The position numbers were made by a program, and so were the translations under genes. A stretch of 64,000 nucleotides of DNA from Streptomyces antimycoticus (GTDB taxonomy: Bacteria; Actinomycetota; Actinomycetes; Streptomycetales; Streptomycetaceae): positions 8,184,001 through 8,248,000 of the forward strand of contig NZ_BJHV01000001.1 of assembly GCF_005405925.1 (NCBI RefSeq). The letters run 5' to 3'. Shown here piece by piece: positions 8,283-17,507 of this stretch (positions within the stretch are counted from its first letter, which is position 1; each line of letters starts with the position of its first letter). A model generated the notes under the pieces. That model saw nothing but the letters and a program-made list of their open reading frames with translations, did not search any database and was not told where the DNA came from.

Positions 8283-8300
8283 CGTTGAATCGGTTCAACG
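8283..8300. promoter_or_regulatory. Inverted repeat, candidate IclR operator
   Basis: CGTTGAATCGGTTCAACG has perfect 7-base arms around TCGG. It lies just upstream of the IclR gene, over the likely -35 region of its promoter (TACGAT at 8321-8326), so autoregulation is plausible. It could also affect the divergent esterase gene. Confidence 0.5.
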
Positions 8301-8333
8301 TCAAGGTGTGCGGCCACGGTTACGATGTGCGCC

Positions 8334-9128
8334 ATGGCGGAAACCGGTGGGGTGCGCGAGGTGAAGTCCGCGGGCCGCACCGTGGAACTGCTGGAGCTGC
8401 TCGCCGCGCGCGGCGACCAGCCGGCCCGGCTGCGTGAGCTCGCCGAGGAGCTGGGCGTCCCGCGCAGCAGTATGTACGCCCTCCTCAAGACCCTCATCGA
8501 CCGCGGCTGGGTGCGTACCGACGTCACCGGCTCGCTGTACGGGATCGGCATCCGTGCGCTGCTCACCGGCACCAGCTATCTGGACAGCGATCCACGGGTG
8601 CGGGCGGCCCGGCCGTATCTGGACGAGGCGTCCGACGCGCTGGGCGAGACCATTCACCTCGCCCGGCTGGACGGCGGCGATGTCGTCTATCTCGCCACGC
8701 GTGAGTCGCATGAGTACCTGCGCCCGTTCAGCCGTGTCGGGCGGCGCCTCCCGGCCCATGTCGGGGCCCTGGGGAAGGCGCTGCTCGCCGAGCGGATCGA
8801 CGGCGAACTCCCGCTGACGGGTGAGGAGTTGGCACCGATGACGCCCAACACCCACCGTACCCGCGCCGCGCTCGTCGCCGATCTGGCACGGGTGCGGGAG
8901 CGGGGCCACGCGGTCGACCGGGAGGAGGGGGTCCTGGGCATCGTGGGCTTTGGTTTCGCGCTGCGGTACGACGTCCCGGCGGTGGACGCGATCAGCTGCT
9001 CCGTGCCGACGGCCCGGCTGACGGAGGGGCGGGAGGCGCGGATCGTCGAGGTGATGCGGGAGATCCGGGCGAAGATCGAGGCGGTCGTGCCGAGGGGGAC
9101 CGGCACGGGCCCGCAGTGGCGCCCGTAG
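8334..9128 (+). CDS. IclR-family transcriptional regulator
   Basis: A 264-residue protein with an N-terminal winged HTH (VKSAGRTVELLELLAARGDQ, then LAEELGVPRSSMYALLKTL) and a GAF-like effector domain (ETIHLARLDGGDVVYLATRE, RRLPAHVGALGKALLAE, ISCSVPTARL). ATG at 8334 is chosen because TACGAT at 8321-8326 is a good -10 box ending seven bases before it, predicting a leaderless mRNA; ATG at 8325 would lie inside that box. It is divergent from the secreted esterase and so may control it together with CebR, or control an unlinked catabolic pathway. Confidence 0.85.
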   Translation: MAETGGVREVKSAGRTVELLELLAARGDQPARLRELAEELGVPRSSMYALLKTLIDRGWVRTDVTGSLYGIGIRALLTGTSYLDSDPRVRAARPYLDEASDALGETIHLARLDGGDVVYLATRESHEYLRPFSRVGRRLPAHVGALGKALLAERIDGELPLTGEELAPMTPNTHRTRAALVADLARVRERGHAVDREEGVLGIVGFGFALRYDVPAVDAISCSVPTARLTEGREARIVEVMREIRAKIEAVVPRGTGTGPQWRP

Positions 9129-9290
9129 CCGGGAGAGACCCTCGTAGCCGGGGGGATTCCGCAGCGCGACGGAGCTCCCGCACCACCCCCTCGGAGCGTG
9201 ATGGAGAACGTGTTGCGATGAGTTCCGGGTTCGTCTGCCGTCTGTAGTGGAGGAAGCACGGAAATCGCATTCTGGAAGCAGGTGATCCCC

Positions 9291-9638
9291 ATGCACGTCG
9301 CGCGGGTCCTGATGGTCGCTCCCGTACGGGACATCGACATCGCGGTGGCTTGGTACGAACGGCTGCTGGGGCGCCCGGCCGACACCCGGCCCATGCCGTC
9401 GCTGGCCGACTGGCATCTCACTGAGGGCGGTTGGCTTCAGGTTTTCGAAGATGCGGAGCACGCCGGTTCGACGCTGCTCAATCTGGAGGTGCCCGAGCTG
9501 GACCGGGCCCTGGCCGAGCTCGCTGAGCGTGGCCTGACCGCGGGACCGGTGCGGACCGGCGGTCAGCGCACCCGGATCGCAGCCCTGGAGGACCCTGATG
9601 GCAACCGGGTCACCCTGCTGGAGAACCCGGTGGCCTGA
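9291..9638 (+). CDS. VOC-family (glyoxalase/bleomycin-resistance fold) protein
   Basis: A 115-residue protein with the paired beta-alpha-beta units of the vicinal oxygen chelate fold: an N-terminal RDIDIAVAWYERLLGRPAD, a middle GGWLQVFEDAE and a C-terminal IAALEDPDGNRVTLLE. ATG at 9291 is preferred over GTG at 9282 because AGGTGA ends five bases before it. Members include small metal enzymes and drug-binding proteins; no substrate can be assigned. It stands alone, convergent with the GMC oxidoreductase. Confidence 0.8.
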   Translation: MHVARVLMVAPVRDIDIAVAWYERLLGRPADTRPMPSLADWHLTEGGWLQVFEDAEHAGSTLLNLEVPELDRALAELAERGLTAGPVRTGGQRTRIAALEDPDGNRVTLLENPVA

Positions 9639-9729
9639 CCCGCCCCGCCCCGCCACCCGCCCCTGACGACGGGCCCGTTCGCACGCCCGGCGGCTGCGCC
9701 CTGCCCCGACCCGAACAGAACACCGCTGG

Positions 9730-11280
9730 TCAGGGATGCCCTCGCTTGATCATGTCCGCGCACTTCTCGCCGATCATCATCGTCGTGATGCACGGATTGA
9801 CGGCGGTGAGGTGCGGCATGGCCGACCCGTCCGCGACCCGCAGCCCCGTCACGCCCTTGACCCTCAGCCGCGGATCGAGCGGGGCGTCCGGGTCGTCGGG
9901 CGCGCCCATCCGAACGGTGCACGCCGGGTGGTAGACGGTGTTGTGGGTCTCGCGGATGTAGGCGGCCAGCTCGTCGCTGCTGTTCACATCGGGTCCGGGG
10001 GCCAGTTCGGCACCGGCCCACATGGCCAGCGCGGGCCGGGCGGCGATCTTGCGGGCGAGCAGCAGACCGTGGGTCATGATGCCGATGTCGTAAGGGTCGG
10101 TGAAGTAGCGGGGGTCGACGCGCGCCTTGTCGCGGAAGTCGCGGGTGGCCAGCCGTACGGTGCCGCGGGAGCGGGCGCGGGTGACGTTCGGGGTGAGGGA
10201 GAAGGCGTTCTCCGAGGTGGGGTAGCCGCGGCGGTAGGTGTTCAGGTCGAAGGGCATCGCGCCGTAGTGGAACATCAGATCCGGGCGGTCCAGGTCGGGC
10301 TCGGTGGTGGTGAAGATGCCGATCTCCCACCACTGGGTGGAGGTGTTGATCATGGGTTGCTCGGCGTTCCACATGATGACGCCCTCGGGGTGGTCCTGGA
10401 GGTTGCCACCGACCCCGGGGGAGTCCACGAGCACCTCCACCCCGGTCTCCCGCAGATGTCCGGCGGGGCCGATACCGGAGAGCATCAGCAGCTTCGGCGT
10501 GTCGATGGCGCCGCAGGAGACGATGACCTCGCGCCGGGCGTGCACCCGCAGGGTGCGGATGAGATCGGGGGAGAGGTAGTCGACACCGGTACAGCGCAGG
10601 TTCTCGTCCAGGGCCAGCCGCTTGGCCTGCAGTCCAGTGCGCACCTCCAGATTGGGCCGGGAGTCCATGACGGGGTGGAGGTAGGCGACCGAGGCGGAGC
10701 AGCGGGTGCCGTCCTCGCGGGCGTTGATCTGAAACCAGTTGGCGCCGTCCAGCACCGTCGTCCCGGTGTTGAACGGGGCGATCGGGATGCCCACCTCCTC
10801 GCAGGCCGCCAGCACCGCCGTGCCGCACGGGTCCTCGGGCGGCACGGTGCGGATCCGGACCGGGCCGCCGCGGCCGTGGTGGTCGCCGGGTGCGTCGTTG
10901 TCCTCCAGGCGCCGGTAGAGCGGGAAGCAGTCGGCGGCCGACCAGCCGTCCAGGCCCATGGCGGCCCATTCGTCGAGGTCCTCGGCGGGGGCCCAGAAGG
11001 CGATGCAGGAGTTGTGCGAGGAGCAGCCGCCGAGCACCTTGGCGCGGGCGTGGCGCAGAAAGCTGTTGCCCTTCTCCTGCCGTTCGACCGGGTAATCCCA
11101 GTCGTAGCCGGACTCCAGCAGCCACATCCAGCGGTTCAGCCGCAGGATGTTGTCGTCCCCGAGGTCGGACGGACCCGCCTCCAGCAGGCAGACGCTCACC
11201 GAGGGGTCCTCGGACAGCCGCGACGCGACCACCGATCCGGCCGTACCGCCGCCGACCACCACGTAGTCGAACTGGTCCAC
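9730..11280 (-). CDS. GMC-family FAD oxidoreductase (choline dehydrogenase-like)
   Basis: A 516-residue flavoprotein. The N terminus is an FAD-binding Rossmann motif (DYVVVGGGTAGSVVASRLSE), followed by LGGCSSHNSCIAFW, the GMC signature VIVSCGAIDTPKLLMLSGIG, and the C-terminal active-site blocks HTVYHPACTVRMG and NPCITTMMIGEKCAD (His and Asn). GTG at 11280 has GAGGAGAGG upstream and removes an unsupported 15-residue extension. It is the third gene of an operon with an aldehyde dehydrogenase and a permease, which together match alcohol-to-acid oxidation such as choline to glycine betaine. Another primary alcohol cannot be excluded. Confidence 0.84.
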   Translation of the reverse strand: MDQFDYVVVGGGTAGSVVASRLSEDPSVSVCLLEAGPSDLGDDNILRLNRWMWLLESGYDWDYPVERQEKGNSFLRHARAKVLGGCSSHNSCIAFWAPAEDLDEWAAMGLDGWSAADCFPLYRRLEDNDAPGDHHGRGGPVRIRTVPPEDPCGTAVLAACEEVGIPIAPFNTGTTVLDGANWFQINAREDGTRCSASVAYLHPVMDSRPNLEVRTGLQAKRLALDENLRCTGVDYLSPDLIRTLRVHARREVIVSCGAIDTPKLLMLSGIGPAGHLRETGVEVLVDSPGVGGNLQDHPEGVIMWNAEQPMINTSTQWWEIGIFTTTEPDLDRPDLMFHYGAMPFDLNTYRRGYPTSENAFSLTPNVTRARSRGTVRLATRDFRDKARVDPRYFTDPYDIGIMTHGLLLARKIAARPALAMWAGAELAPGPDVNSSDELAAYIRETHNTVYHPACTVRMGAPDDPDAPLDPRLRVKGVTGLRVADGSAMPHLTAVNPCITTMMIGEKCADMIKRGHP

Positions 11281-11290
11281 GGGCCTCTCC

Positions 11291-11788
11291 TCACGGGGTG
11301 GCGGCCGCGTGCTCGGCGAGCACACCCGTACGGGGCCGCTGGACGAACCAGTAGTAGGTGAAGCCGCCCAGTGCGACCAGGCCGACGAACAGGACCGCCC
11401 CCCAGCGCAGATACCAGTGCTGCGGTCCGGTGGCGTTGTAGACCTGCGCCCGGGGCCAGGCGAGGTTGACGGTCATCGCGGTGCCCCACAGCACGGCCAG
11501 CACATTGACCGGCAGCCCCAGCCGCCCCAGCGTGAAGCGGCCCTCGGCCGGGCGCCATTGGCCCCTCAGCCGCCGTACCAGCATGGGCAGGGTGACCATC
11601 AGATACGCGAAATAGATCATGATGATCGCGATGCTGGTGACCACGGAGAAGATCTGCGGCTGGTTGATGAAGTCGCCCAGGGTGCGCTTGAGTTCCGGGC
11701 GGTAGCCGAGCTCGGCGAGCGAGTCGTCGTCGTGCGAACCCTCCGGCTTGGGCTTCGGCTGCGGCCCGGCCGACTCGCTCGCCGTCAT
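11291..11788 (-). CDS. Internally deleted APC-family permease
   Basis: A 165-residue open frame. Its first 40 residues (DDDSLAELGYRPELKRTLGDF) are the cytoplasmic N terminus of APC amino-acid/polyamine permeases. The next residues are already the last membrane helices (FSVVTSIAIIMIYFAYLMVT, VNVLAVLWGTAMTVNLAWP, WGAVLFVGLVALGGFTYYWF). Intact members have about 500 residues and 12 helices, so roughly 330 central residues with the transport site are missing, in frame. ATG at 11788 overlaps the aldehyde dehydrogenase stop (ATGA). The operon therefore probably lacks its transporter. The loss may be a true in-frame deletion or an assembly collapse, like the two in the sulfur operon. Confidence 0.78.
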   Translation of the reverse strand: MTASESAGPQPKPKPEGSHDDDSLAELGYRPELKRTLGDFINQPQIFSVVTSIAIIMIYFAYLMVTLPMLVRRLRGQWRPAEGRFTLGRLGLPVNVLAVLWGTAMTVNLAWPRAQVYNATGPQHWYLRWGAVLFVGLVALGGFTYYWFVQRPRTGVLAEHAAATP

Positions 11789-13254
11789 TCGAACCACCGT
11801 TGCGGACGGGGAGCGGTGTTGCGCCAGATGTGCTTGAGCTCCTGGTACTCGTGCAGCCCCGACGGGCCCAGCTCACGGCCGATACCGGACTGCTTCATCC
11901 CGCCCCACTCGGCCTGCGGGACATACGGATGGAAGTCGTTGATCCATACGGTCCCGGCCCGCAGCCGGGACGCCACCCGTTGCGCCTTCTCCGCGTCCTG
12001 GGTCCACACCCCGCCCGCCAGGCCGTACACCGTGTCATTGGCGAGCGCCACCGCCTCGTCCTCGTCCCGGAACCGCTCCACGGTGAGCACCGGGCCGAAG
12101 GACTCCTCCTGCACCACGGACATGTCCGGGGTGCAGTCGTCCAAAACGGTCGGCAGGTAGTAGTAGCCCTTCTCCAGGTCGGGATCGTCGGGCGGGGCCC
12201 CGCCGCAGCGCAGCACCGCGCCCTCGTCGATCCCCGCCGCCACATAGTCGGCGATCTTCTGGCGGTGCTCGGCGGAGATCAGCGGGCCGGTGCGGGCGTT
12301 CTCGTCGAACGGCCCGCCCAGCCGGATGTTCCGGGCCCGATGGACGATCTCGTCGACGAACGCGTCATGCAGCTGCTCCTGGACCAGCAGCCGGGCGCCG
12401 GCCGAGCAGACCTGCCCGGAGTGCAGGAAGACCGCCGTGAGCGCGTAGTCGACCGCGGTGTCGAAATCGCAGTCGGTGAAGACGATATTGGGGTTCTTGC
12501 CGCCCAGCTCCAGGGCCAGCTTCTTCACCGTCGGCGCGACGGCCGACATGATCCAGCGCCCGGTGACCACCCCGCCGGTGAAGGACACCATGTCCACCCG
12601 TTCGTCCGTGACCAGCGGCGCGCCCGCGATGGCCCCCGAGCCCAGGATCAGATTGGCGGCGCCACCGGGCAGCCCGGCCTCCGTCAGCAGTCGCATCAGA
12701 TGGATCGCGGTGTGCGGGGTCAGCTCACTGGGCTTGAGGACGAAGGTGTTCCCGGCGGCCAGCGCGGGCGCCACCTTCCAGGCCGTCTGCAGCAGCGGGT
12801 AGTTCCACGGCGTGATCAGCACACAGACCCCGACCGGTTCGTGCACCACCCGGCTGTCGATCTCCGCGCTGCCCACCTCCACCACGCGGCCGGCGCCGGC
12901 GGAGGAGGCGAGGTTGCCGAAGTAGCGGAAGCAGTTCGCGATGTCGTCGAGGTCGTACTCGCTCTCGACCATCCGTTTCCCGGTGTCCAGGGACTCGGCG
13001 CGGGCGAGCGTCGTCTTCTCGCGCTCCAGCAGATCGGCCACCCGCAGGAGCAGCCCGCCCCGGTCGGCGGCCGGGGTACCGGGCCACGATCCGCGGTCGA
13101 AGGCGTCCCGGGCGGCCGCCACCGCGGCGGCGGCGTCGCCCGGCCCCGCCTCGTCGACCACGGCGACCAGCGAGCCGTCCGCCGGACAGCGGATCTCGCG
13201 GCTGTGTCCGTCGAGGGCGGTCGTCCAGTGGCCGCCGATGAACAGCTCCGGCAT
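11785..13254 (-). CDS. Aldehyde dehydrogenase (betaine-aldehyde dehydrogenase-like)
   Basis: A 489-residue NAD(P)-dependent aldehyde dehydrogenase with no visible damage. It shows NYPLLQTAWKVAPALAAGNT, the catalytic glutamate block LELGGKNPNIVF, the nucleophile in FLHSGQVCSAG, and the C-terminal QEESFGPVLTVERF and GGMKQSGIGRELG. The last blocks resemble BetB/GbsA. ATG at 13254 is preceded by GGAGGA. It is first in the operon with the broken permease and the GMC oxidase, so the pair would oxidise an alcohol through its aldehyde to an acid. Glycine betaine from choline is the leading guess. The BCCT transporter at 48367 could supply the same compounds. Confidence 0.86.
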   Translation of the reverse strand: MPELFIGGHWTTALDGHSREIRCPADGSLVAVVDEAGPGDAAAAVAAARDAFDRGSWPGTPAADRGGLLLRVADLLEREKTTLARAESLDTGKRMVESEYDLDDIANCFRYFGNLASSAGAGRVVEVGSAEIDSRVVHEPVGVCVLITPWNYPLLQTAWKVAPALAAGNTFVLKPSELTPHTAIHLMRLLTEAGLPGGAANLILGSGAIAGAPLVTDERVDMVSFTGGVVTGRWIMSAVAPTVKKLALELGGKNPNIVFTDCDFDTAVDYALTAVFLHSGQVCSAGARLLVQEQLHDAFVDEIVHRARNIRLGGPFDENARTGPLISAEHRQKIADYVAAGIDEGAVLRCGGAPPDDPDLEKGYYYLPTVLDDCTPDMSVVQEESFGPVLTVERFRDEDEAVALANDTVYGLAGGVWTQDAEKAQRVASRLRAGTVWINDFHPYVPQAEWGGMKQSGIGRELGPSGLHEYQELKHIWRNTAPRPQRWFE

Positions 13255-13394
13255 GGGCTCCTCCGGGCTCGGACGAAGTGGCCGGTCCCGAGGTGGATCC
13301 GTCGACGCACCCGGCCGGCCCACACACTGAGCGTAAGTGGCACGGGTCACGCTCGCACGGCGTGGGGGAAGGCGCGGGGGCGGCGGGGAGGTGA

Positions 13395-13560
13395 GCGGGT
13401 GCCTGGGTGGTCTGGGTGGTCTGGGTGGTTCCGGTGAGCTCGGTGGTCCGGGTGGTCTGGGTGGTCCCGGTGAGCTCGGGTGGTTCCGGTGGGCCCGGTG
13501 GGCCCGGTGGTCCCGGCGGTCCCGGCGGTCCCGGCGAGATCGGCGAGCCCGGCAGGGGCG
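13395..13560. repeat. Degenerate GGT-rich tandem repeat in long intergenic spacer
   Basis: The 577 bases between the aldehyde dehydrogenase and the HEAT protein hold no convincing gene. From 13395 to about 13560 short units of the form GGTGGTC(T/C)(G/C) and GGTCCCGGC repeat with variation. They translate as Gly-Pro-rich text in one frame, but all frames are open here because the region is GC-rich. A second low-complexity stretch, gggccggggccgggcg-like, runs to about 13760. Confidence 0.7.
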
Positions 13561-13831
13561 CGCTCGGGGGCGCTGCCGGGCTGCGGGTCGCCGAGGCCGT
13601 GTGCGTCGCGGCCCGGATCGCGGCACGCGCGGGCAAGACGCGAGCGAGGGTGACCGGGCGCGGGGGGCCGGGGCCGGGCGTGAGGGGCCGGGGGTCGGGT
13701 GCGCGGGACCGGGGCCGGGGCCGGGCGAGGGAGGCCGGGGCCGGGCGTGAGGGGGCAGGGTGACGGGTGCTCCGGGAAACCATTTTCCGGCGAGACGTGT
13801 GACCTGACGTGTGAGCGGCACAATCCCTGGC

Positions 13832-16800
13832 ATGGTCAACGCGTCCGAAGCCCACCGCGGCCCCGAAGCCCACCGCGGCCCCGAAGCCGACCGTGGGCCC
13901 GAAGCCCACCTCGGCCCCGAGCCCCACCGTGGGCTCGAAACCGACCGTGGCTCCGAAGCCCATCGTGGTCCCGAAGCCCAGGTGGGCTCCGAAGTCCACC
14001 ATGGCCCGAATCCCCCGGCGCACTCGCCGACGAGTTGCTCGCCGTCCTCGATCCGTTGCCCTTTCCGCGGCGGATGCGGGAGCTGGCCGGGCGGGCGAGG
14101 GCGGCCAGTGCCGAGGGGCGGTTGGGTGCGCTGATCGAGGAGCTGGAGCGGCGCGGGACGTACGAGCGGCGGCTGGCGGCCGTGGCCGCGGCCGCCGGCG
14201 GGCGGACCGGCCATCTCGCGGCCCGGCTCGCGGACCCGGACCCCGTGGTGCGGCACCGCGCCCTCGACACCGCCCGCCGCGGCGGCCCCGGCGCCATCGC
14301 GGACGACGCGCTGGAGGCGGCCTTCGCGGACGCGCCCGCCACCGTACGGCGCGAACTGGTGCGCACCGTCGTGGCCGGGCGGCGTACCGCGCTCGCGGAC
14401 CGGCTGATCGAGCCGTACCGGGAGCGCTGGGGCGACGGCGAGGCCGCCCGGCTGCTCCCCGGATGCGGGGCGGAGACCGTGGCGCGGCTGCTGCCCGGGC
14501 TGTTCCACGCCGTCCGCGCCTGGCGGCCCCTCGTCTCCCGCCATCCGGTGGCCGTCCTGGACCAGGCGGCGCGCCAACTCACCGCGCTGCCCGCACCGCT
14601 GCGCACCGACTGGTGGACCCGTTACGCGCCCTGTGTCGCGCTCGCCGCGCCCGTAGAGCCCCAGCGGGTGCTGGAGCTGCTGGAGGACCACTGCCACGGC
14701 CCGCTGCCCGCCTCCGTACGGGCCCGGCTGTCCACGCTGGTGGCCGCCGAGCCCGGCGCCACGCTGCGGCTGCTGCTCGCCCCCGAGCACAGCGGCACCC
14801 GGCGCCGGCTGGACCGGGCCGTGCTGCGCCGGATCGTCCGCGCCGACCCGCCCGAACTCGCCGAACTGGGCCGGGCGCTGCGGCACGACGCCGAGGCCCT
14901 CGCCCGGCTGCTGGCCGCGCTACCGCCCGCCCGCCGCGCCGCGTTCTACGACGCGGCCACCGACGGACGCGACCCCGCCCACGCCGTCGTCGAACCCGCC
15001 GTACTCGAAGTCCTGCCGCGCCCCCGCCGCCAGGCCGAGGCCCGCCGGATGGCCGCCCAGGCGCGCGAGCGCGGCGCGCCCTGGACCACCGTGCTGGAGT
15101 CGGTGGCCCATCTGCCGGTCGAGGAGGCGCGCGAGGAGCTGCTGGCCGCCGTGCGCCGCTCGTCGGCCGAGGACCGCGCCCTGGCCTATCCGCTGCTGAT
15201 CCAGTGCGTCGCCCGCTCCGGCGACCCGGACGCCCTCACCGACCTGCTGCAGTTGCTGGAGCGGCTGCGCAACGAGCAGGACCCGGTGCGCTCCGCCGCG
15301 CTCGGTGCGCTCGCCCGCACCCACCCCGCGCTGTTCACCGACGACGCCGCCGAGCATCTGGACCGTATCGCCGCCGAGGCGATCTCCGCCCGCGACTCCT
15401 CCTCCGCCACCCGCCAGGCGCTGCGCCACCTCGCCGTGGCACTGCTGCGCGAACACGCCGTCACCGGGCGGCGGCAGCTTCTGGGCTGGGCGCTGCGCAC
15501 CCTCACCCGGCTCGCGGGCAGCGTCGGCGCCGCCGACCTGGGCCGCCTCGACCACCAGTTGCGGCGCGGCCAGGAGCAGGCGGTGTTCGAGGCGCTGCGG
15601 CCCTGGCTGGAGGCGGGCGCCGAACGGGTCGACCACGAGCTGACCTTCGCCCTCGCCCGCGCCCTCGGCCGACGCGCCCACGCCCTGCCCGAGCTGCAGG
15701 AACTCCTATGGCAGGCCATCTCGTTCGGCAGCGACGCGACGGTCCGCACCGCCATCGGACTGTGGCTGGAACCACCGGCGGAGCGGGACGACCGCGTGGC
15801 CGAGCTGCTGACCCACGAGCCCTCGGCGGCCGTGCTGCCGCCCGTCCTGGCCGTGCTGACCCGCCGTCGCACCGATCTGCTCGACCTCGTCCTCGACGAC
15901 ACCCCGCCGTACGGCCGCTTTCTGGCGTTCGGCACCCACTGGACCCCGCCCACCGGCCGGGACACCGGCCGCTGGCTGCCCCGCCAACAGGCCGCCGCCG
16001 CCCGCCTCCTGGACCGCGCCGCCGCCGACACGTCCCTGCGGCCGCAGCAGCGGGCGGCCGCCGTCGCCGATGCCGCGCTGATCCCCGGCACCGGTGCGGC
16101 CACCGTCCGGACCTGGGCCTACGCCCCGGATGTGGCCCTGGCCGATGCCTCAGATGTGGTCCTGGCCGAGGCCGCGCTCGCCGCCCTCGCCCGGTCCGAC
16201 CGCCCCGCGGACGCCCTGCCCGCCCTGCTCGCCCACGCGGGCGGCGACCGGGCCCGGGTGGCGGTGTACGCGGCCACCAGAGCGGCCCGGTACGCCGAGC
16301 CGTCACGGCTGGGGCGGCTGGTGCGCGGGGTGCTCGCGCCGGACGGGGTCGCCACGGCCGTACCGCCCGTCCCCGCGAAGGTCACCAGCCGTAAGGAGGC
16401 CGTCCGGCTCGCCGCCACCCTGCTCCCGGTGACCGACGCCGCCGCGCTGCTCGCCGACGCCTTCGAACTGCCCGGCCAGCACCCCGATGTGCAGGCCGCC
16501 TGCGTCGCCTTCGCCACCGGGCCGCTCGACGCCGAACGCTCCTGGGAGCTGCTGACCGCCGCCGCGAGCGGACGGCGCGAACTGCGCCACGCCGTGCTGC
16601 GCACCCGCCCGTTGGACCTCCCCGAGGCGCACCGCGGCCGCTACGCCCAGCTCATACGCGTCGTCTGCGACACCGACGACCCCGAGGTGGCGGCGGCCGG
16701 ATACGGGGCGCTGGCCGGGTGGTCACCGTGGGCGCCGGACGCGGCGGCCGTGCTGGTCGCCGCCGTCACCGACCTGGGCAACCGGGCGAGCTGGCGGCCC

Positions 16801-17442
16801 GCCGCCGACGCCCTGCTGGACCTGATGGCCGCGGCCCCCGACGGTTCGCCCGGCGACAACCCGCTGGCCTGGGCGCTCGCCGCGCTCGTCACCGCCGACG
16901 CCCGGCCCGGCGGCCCCGACGCCGAACCCGACCGGGACCGCCCCGCCCGCCGCCGCATCCAGCACCTCGCCGACCGGCTCGCCACCCGGGCCCGGATGCG
17001 GCCCCGCGTGACCCGGCGCACCGCGCGGGCCGCCGGTGAACTCCTCGCCGGATACGAGACGTTCGTCCAGGAGGCCGCCCATGTGCTGGTGAACGCCCTC
17101 GACCTGGACGCCCGCCCCGGCCCGCTGTCCGCCGGGCTGGCCCGCCTCGCCCGGCTGCACACCACCCGCCCCGCGCTCGCCGTCCGTACCGCCGACGCCC
17201 TGCGCCGACGGCTGAACACCGCGCTGCGGCCGGGCTCCGACGCCGGTCTGCTGCGCGCCGCGGGACAGCTCGACGAGGACGGAGGCCACGCCTCCGGGCT
17301 GTTCGCCGCGACCCTCACCGAGGTGGGCGGGGCGCGTACGGAATGGGCGGAGCCCTGGCGGGAGCGGGTGCGCTCGCTGCGCGGACATCCGCACGCGGAT
17401 GTCCGGGACGCGGCGCTGCGGCTGACGACGACGGTGGAGTGA
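13832..17442 (+). CDS. Large HEAT-repeat protein of unknown function, one frameshift near N terminus
   Basis: Residues from about 60 onward form a long run of alpha-helical repeats rich in Ala, Arg and Leu (for example RLADPDPVVRHRALDTARRG, ERLRNEQDPVRSAALGALAR), typical of HEAT/armadillo solenoids. The intact product would be about 1203 residues, cytoplasmic, with no enzyme motif. ATG at 13832 opens a frame through nine 18-base repeats (six residues each, GPEAHR-like). Adding one C to the run at 14005-14007 joins it to ALADELLAVLDPLPFPRRMR and the rest. As written the main frame has no ATG or GTG until 14071. Related proteins occur in Streptomyces as hypothetical proteins. A partner or scaffold role is a guess. 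Confidence 0.75.
13846..14007 (+). repeat. Nine tandem 18-base repeats at start of HEAT-protein gene
   Basis: The unit CGAAGCCCACCGCGGCCC recurs nine times with increasing divergence. The last unit is one base short, exactly where the reading frame breaks. It encodes a hexapeptide repeat, so copy number changes would keep the frame. Confidence 0.85.
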
Positions 17443-17507
17443 GGAGGGTGTTGCCGGTGGGATGAGATGGCGCCGCCGGTGGGGTGAGGCGGCGGCGCCG
17501 CCAGTGC

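Noticed and set aside
13407..13763. Collagen-like Gly-Pro-rich open frame
   Set aside because: No ribosome site, no signal or end domain; the Gly-rich text follows from GGT/GGC tandem DNA repeats that are open in several frames.
13255..14886. N-terminal extension of the aldehyde dehydrogenase frame up to 14886
   Set aside because: The extension reads antisense through repeats and the HEAT gene; ATG 13254 with GGAGGA gives the exact family start.
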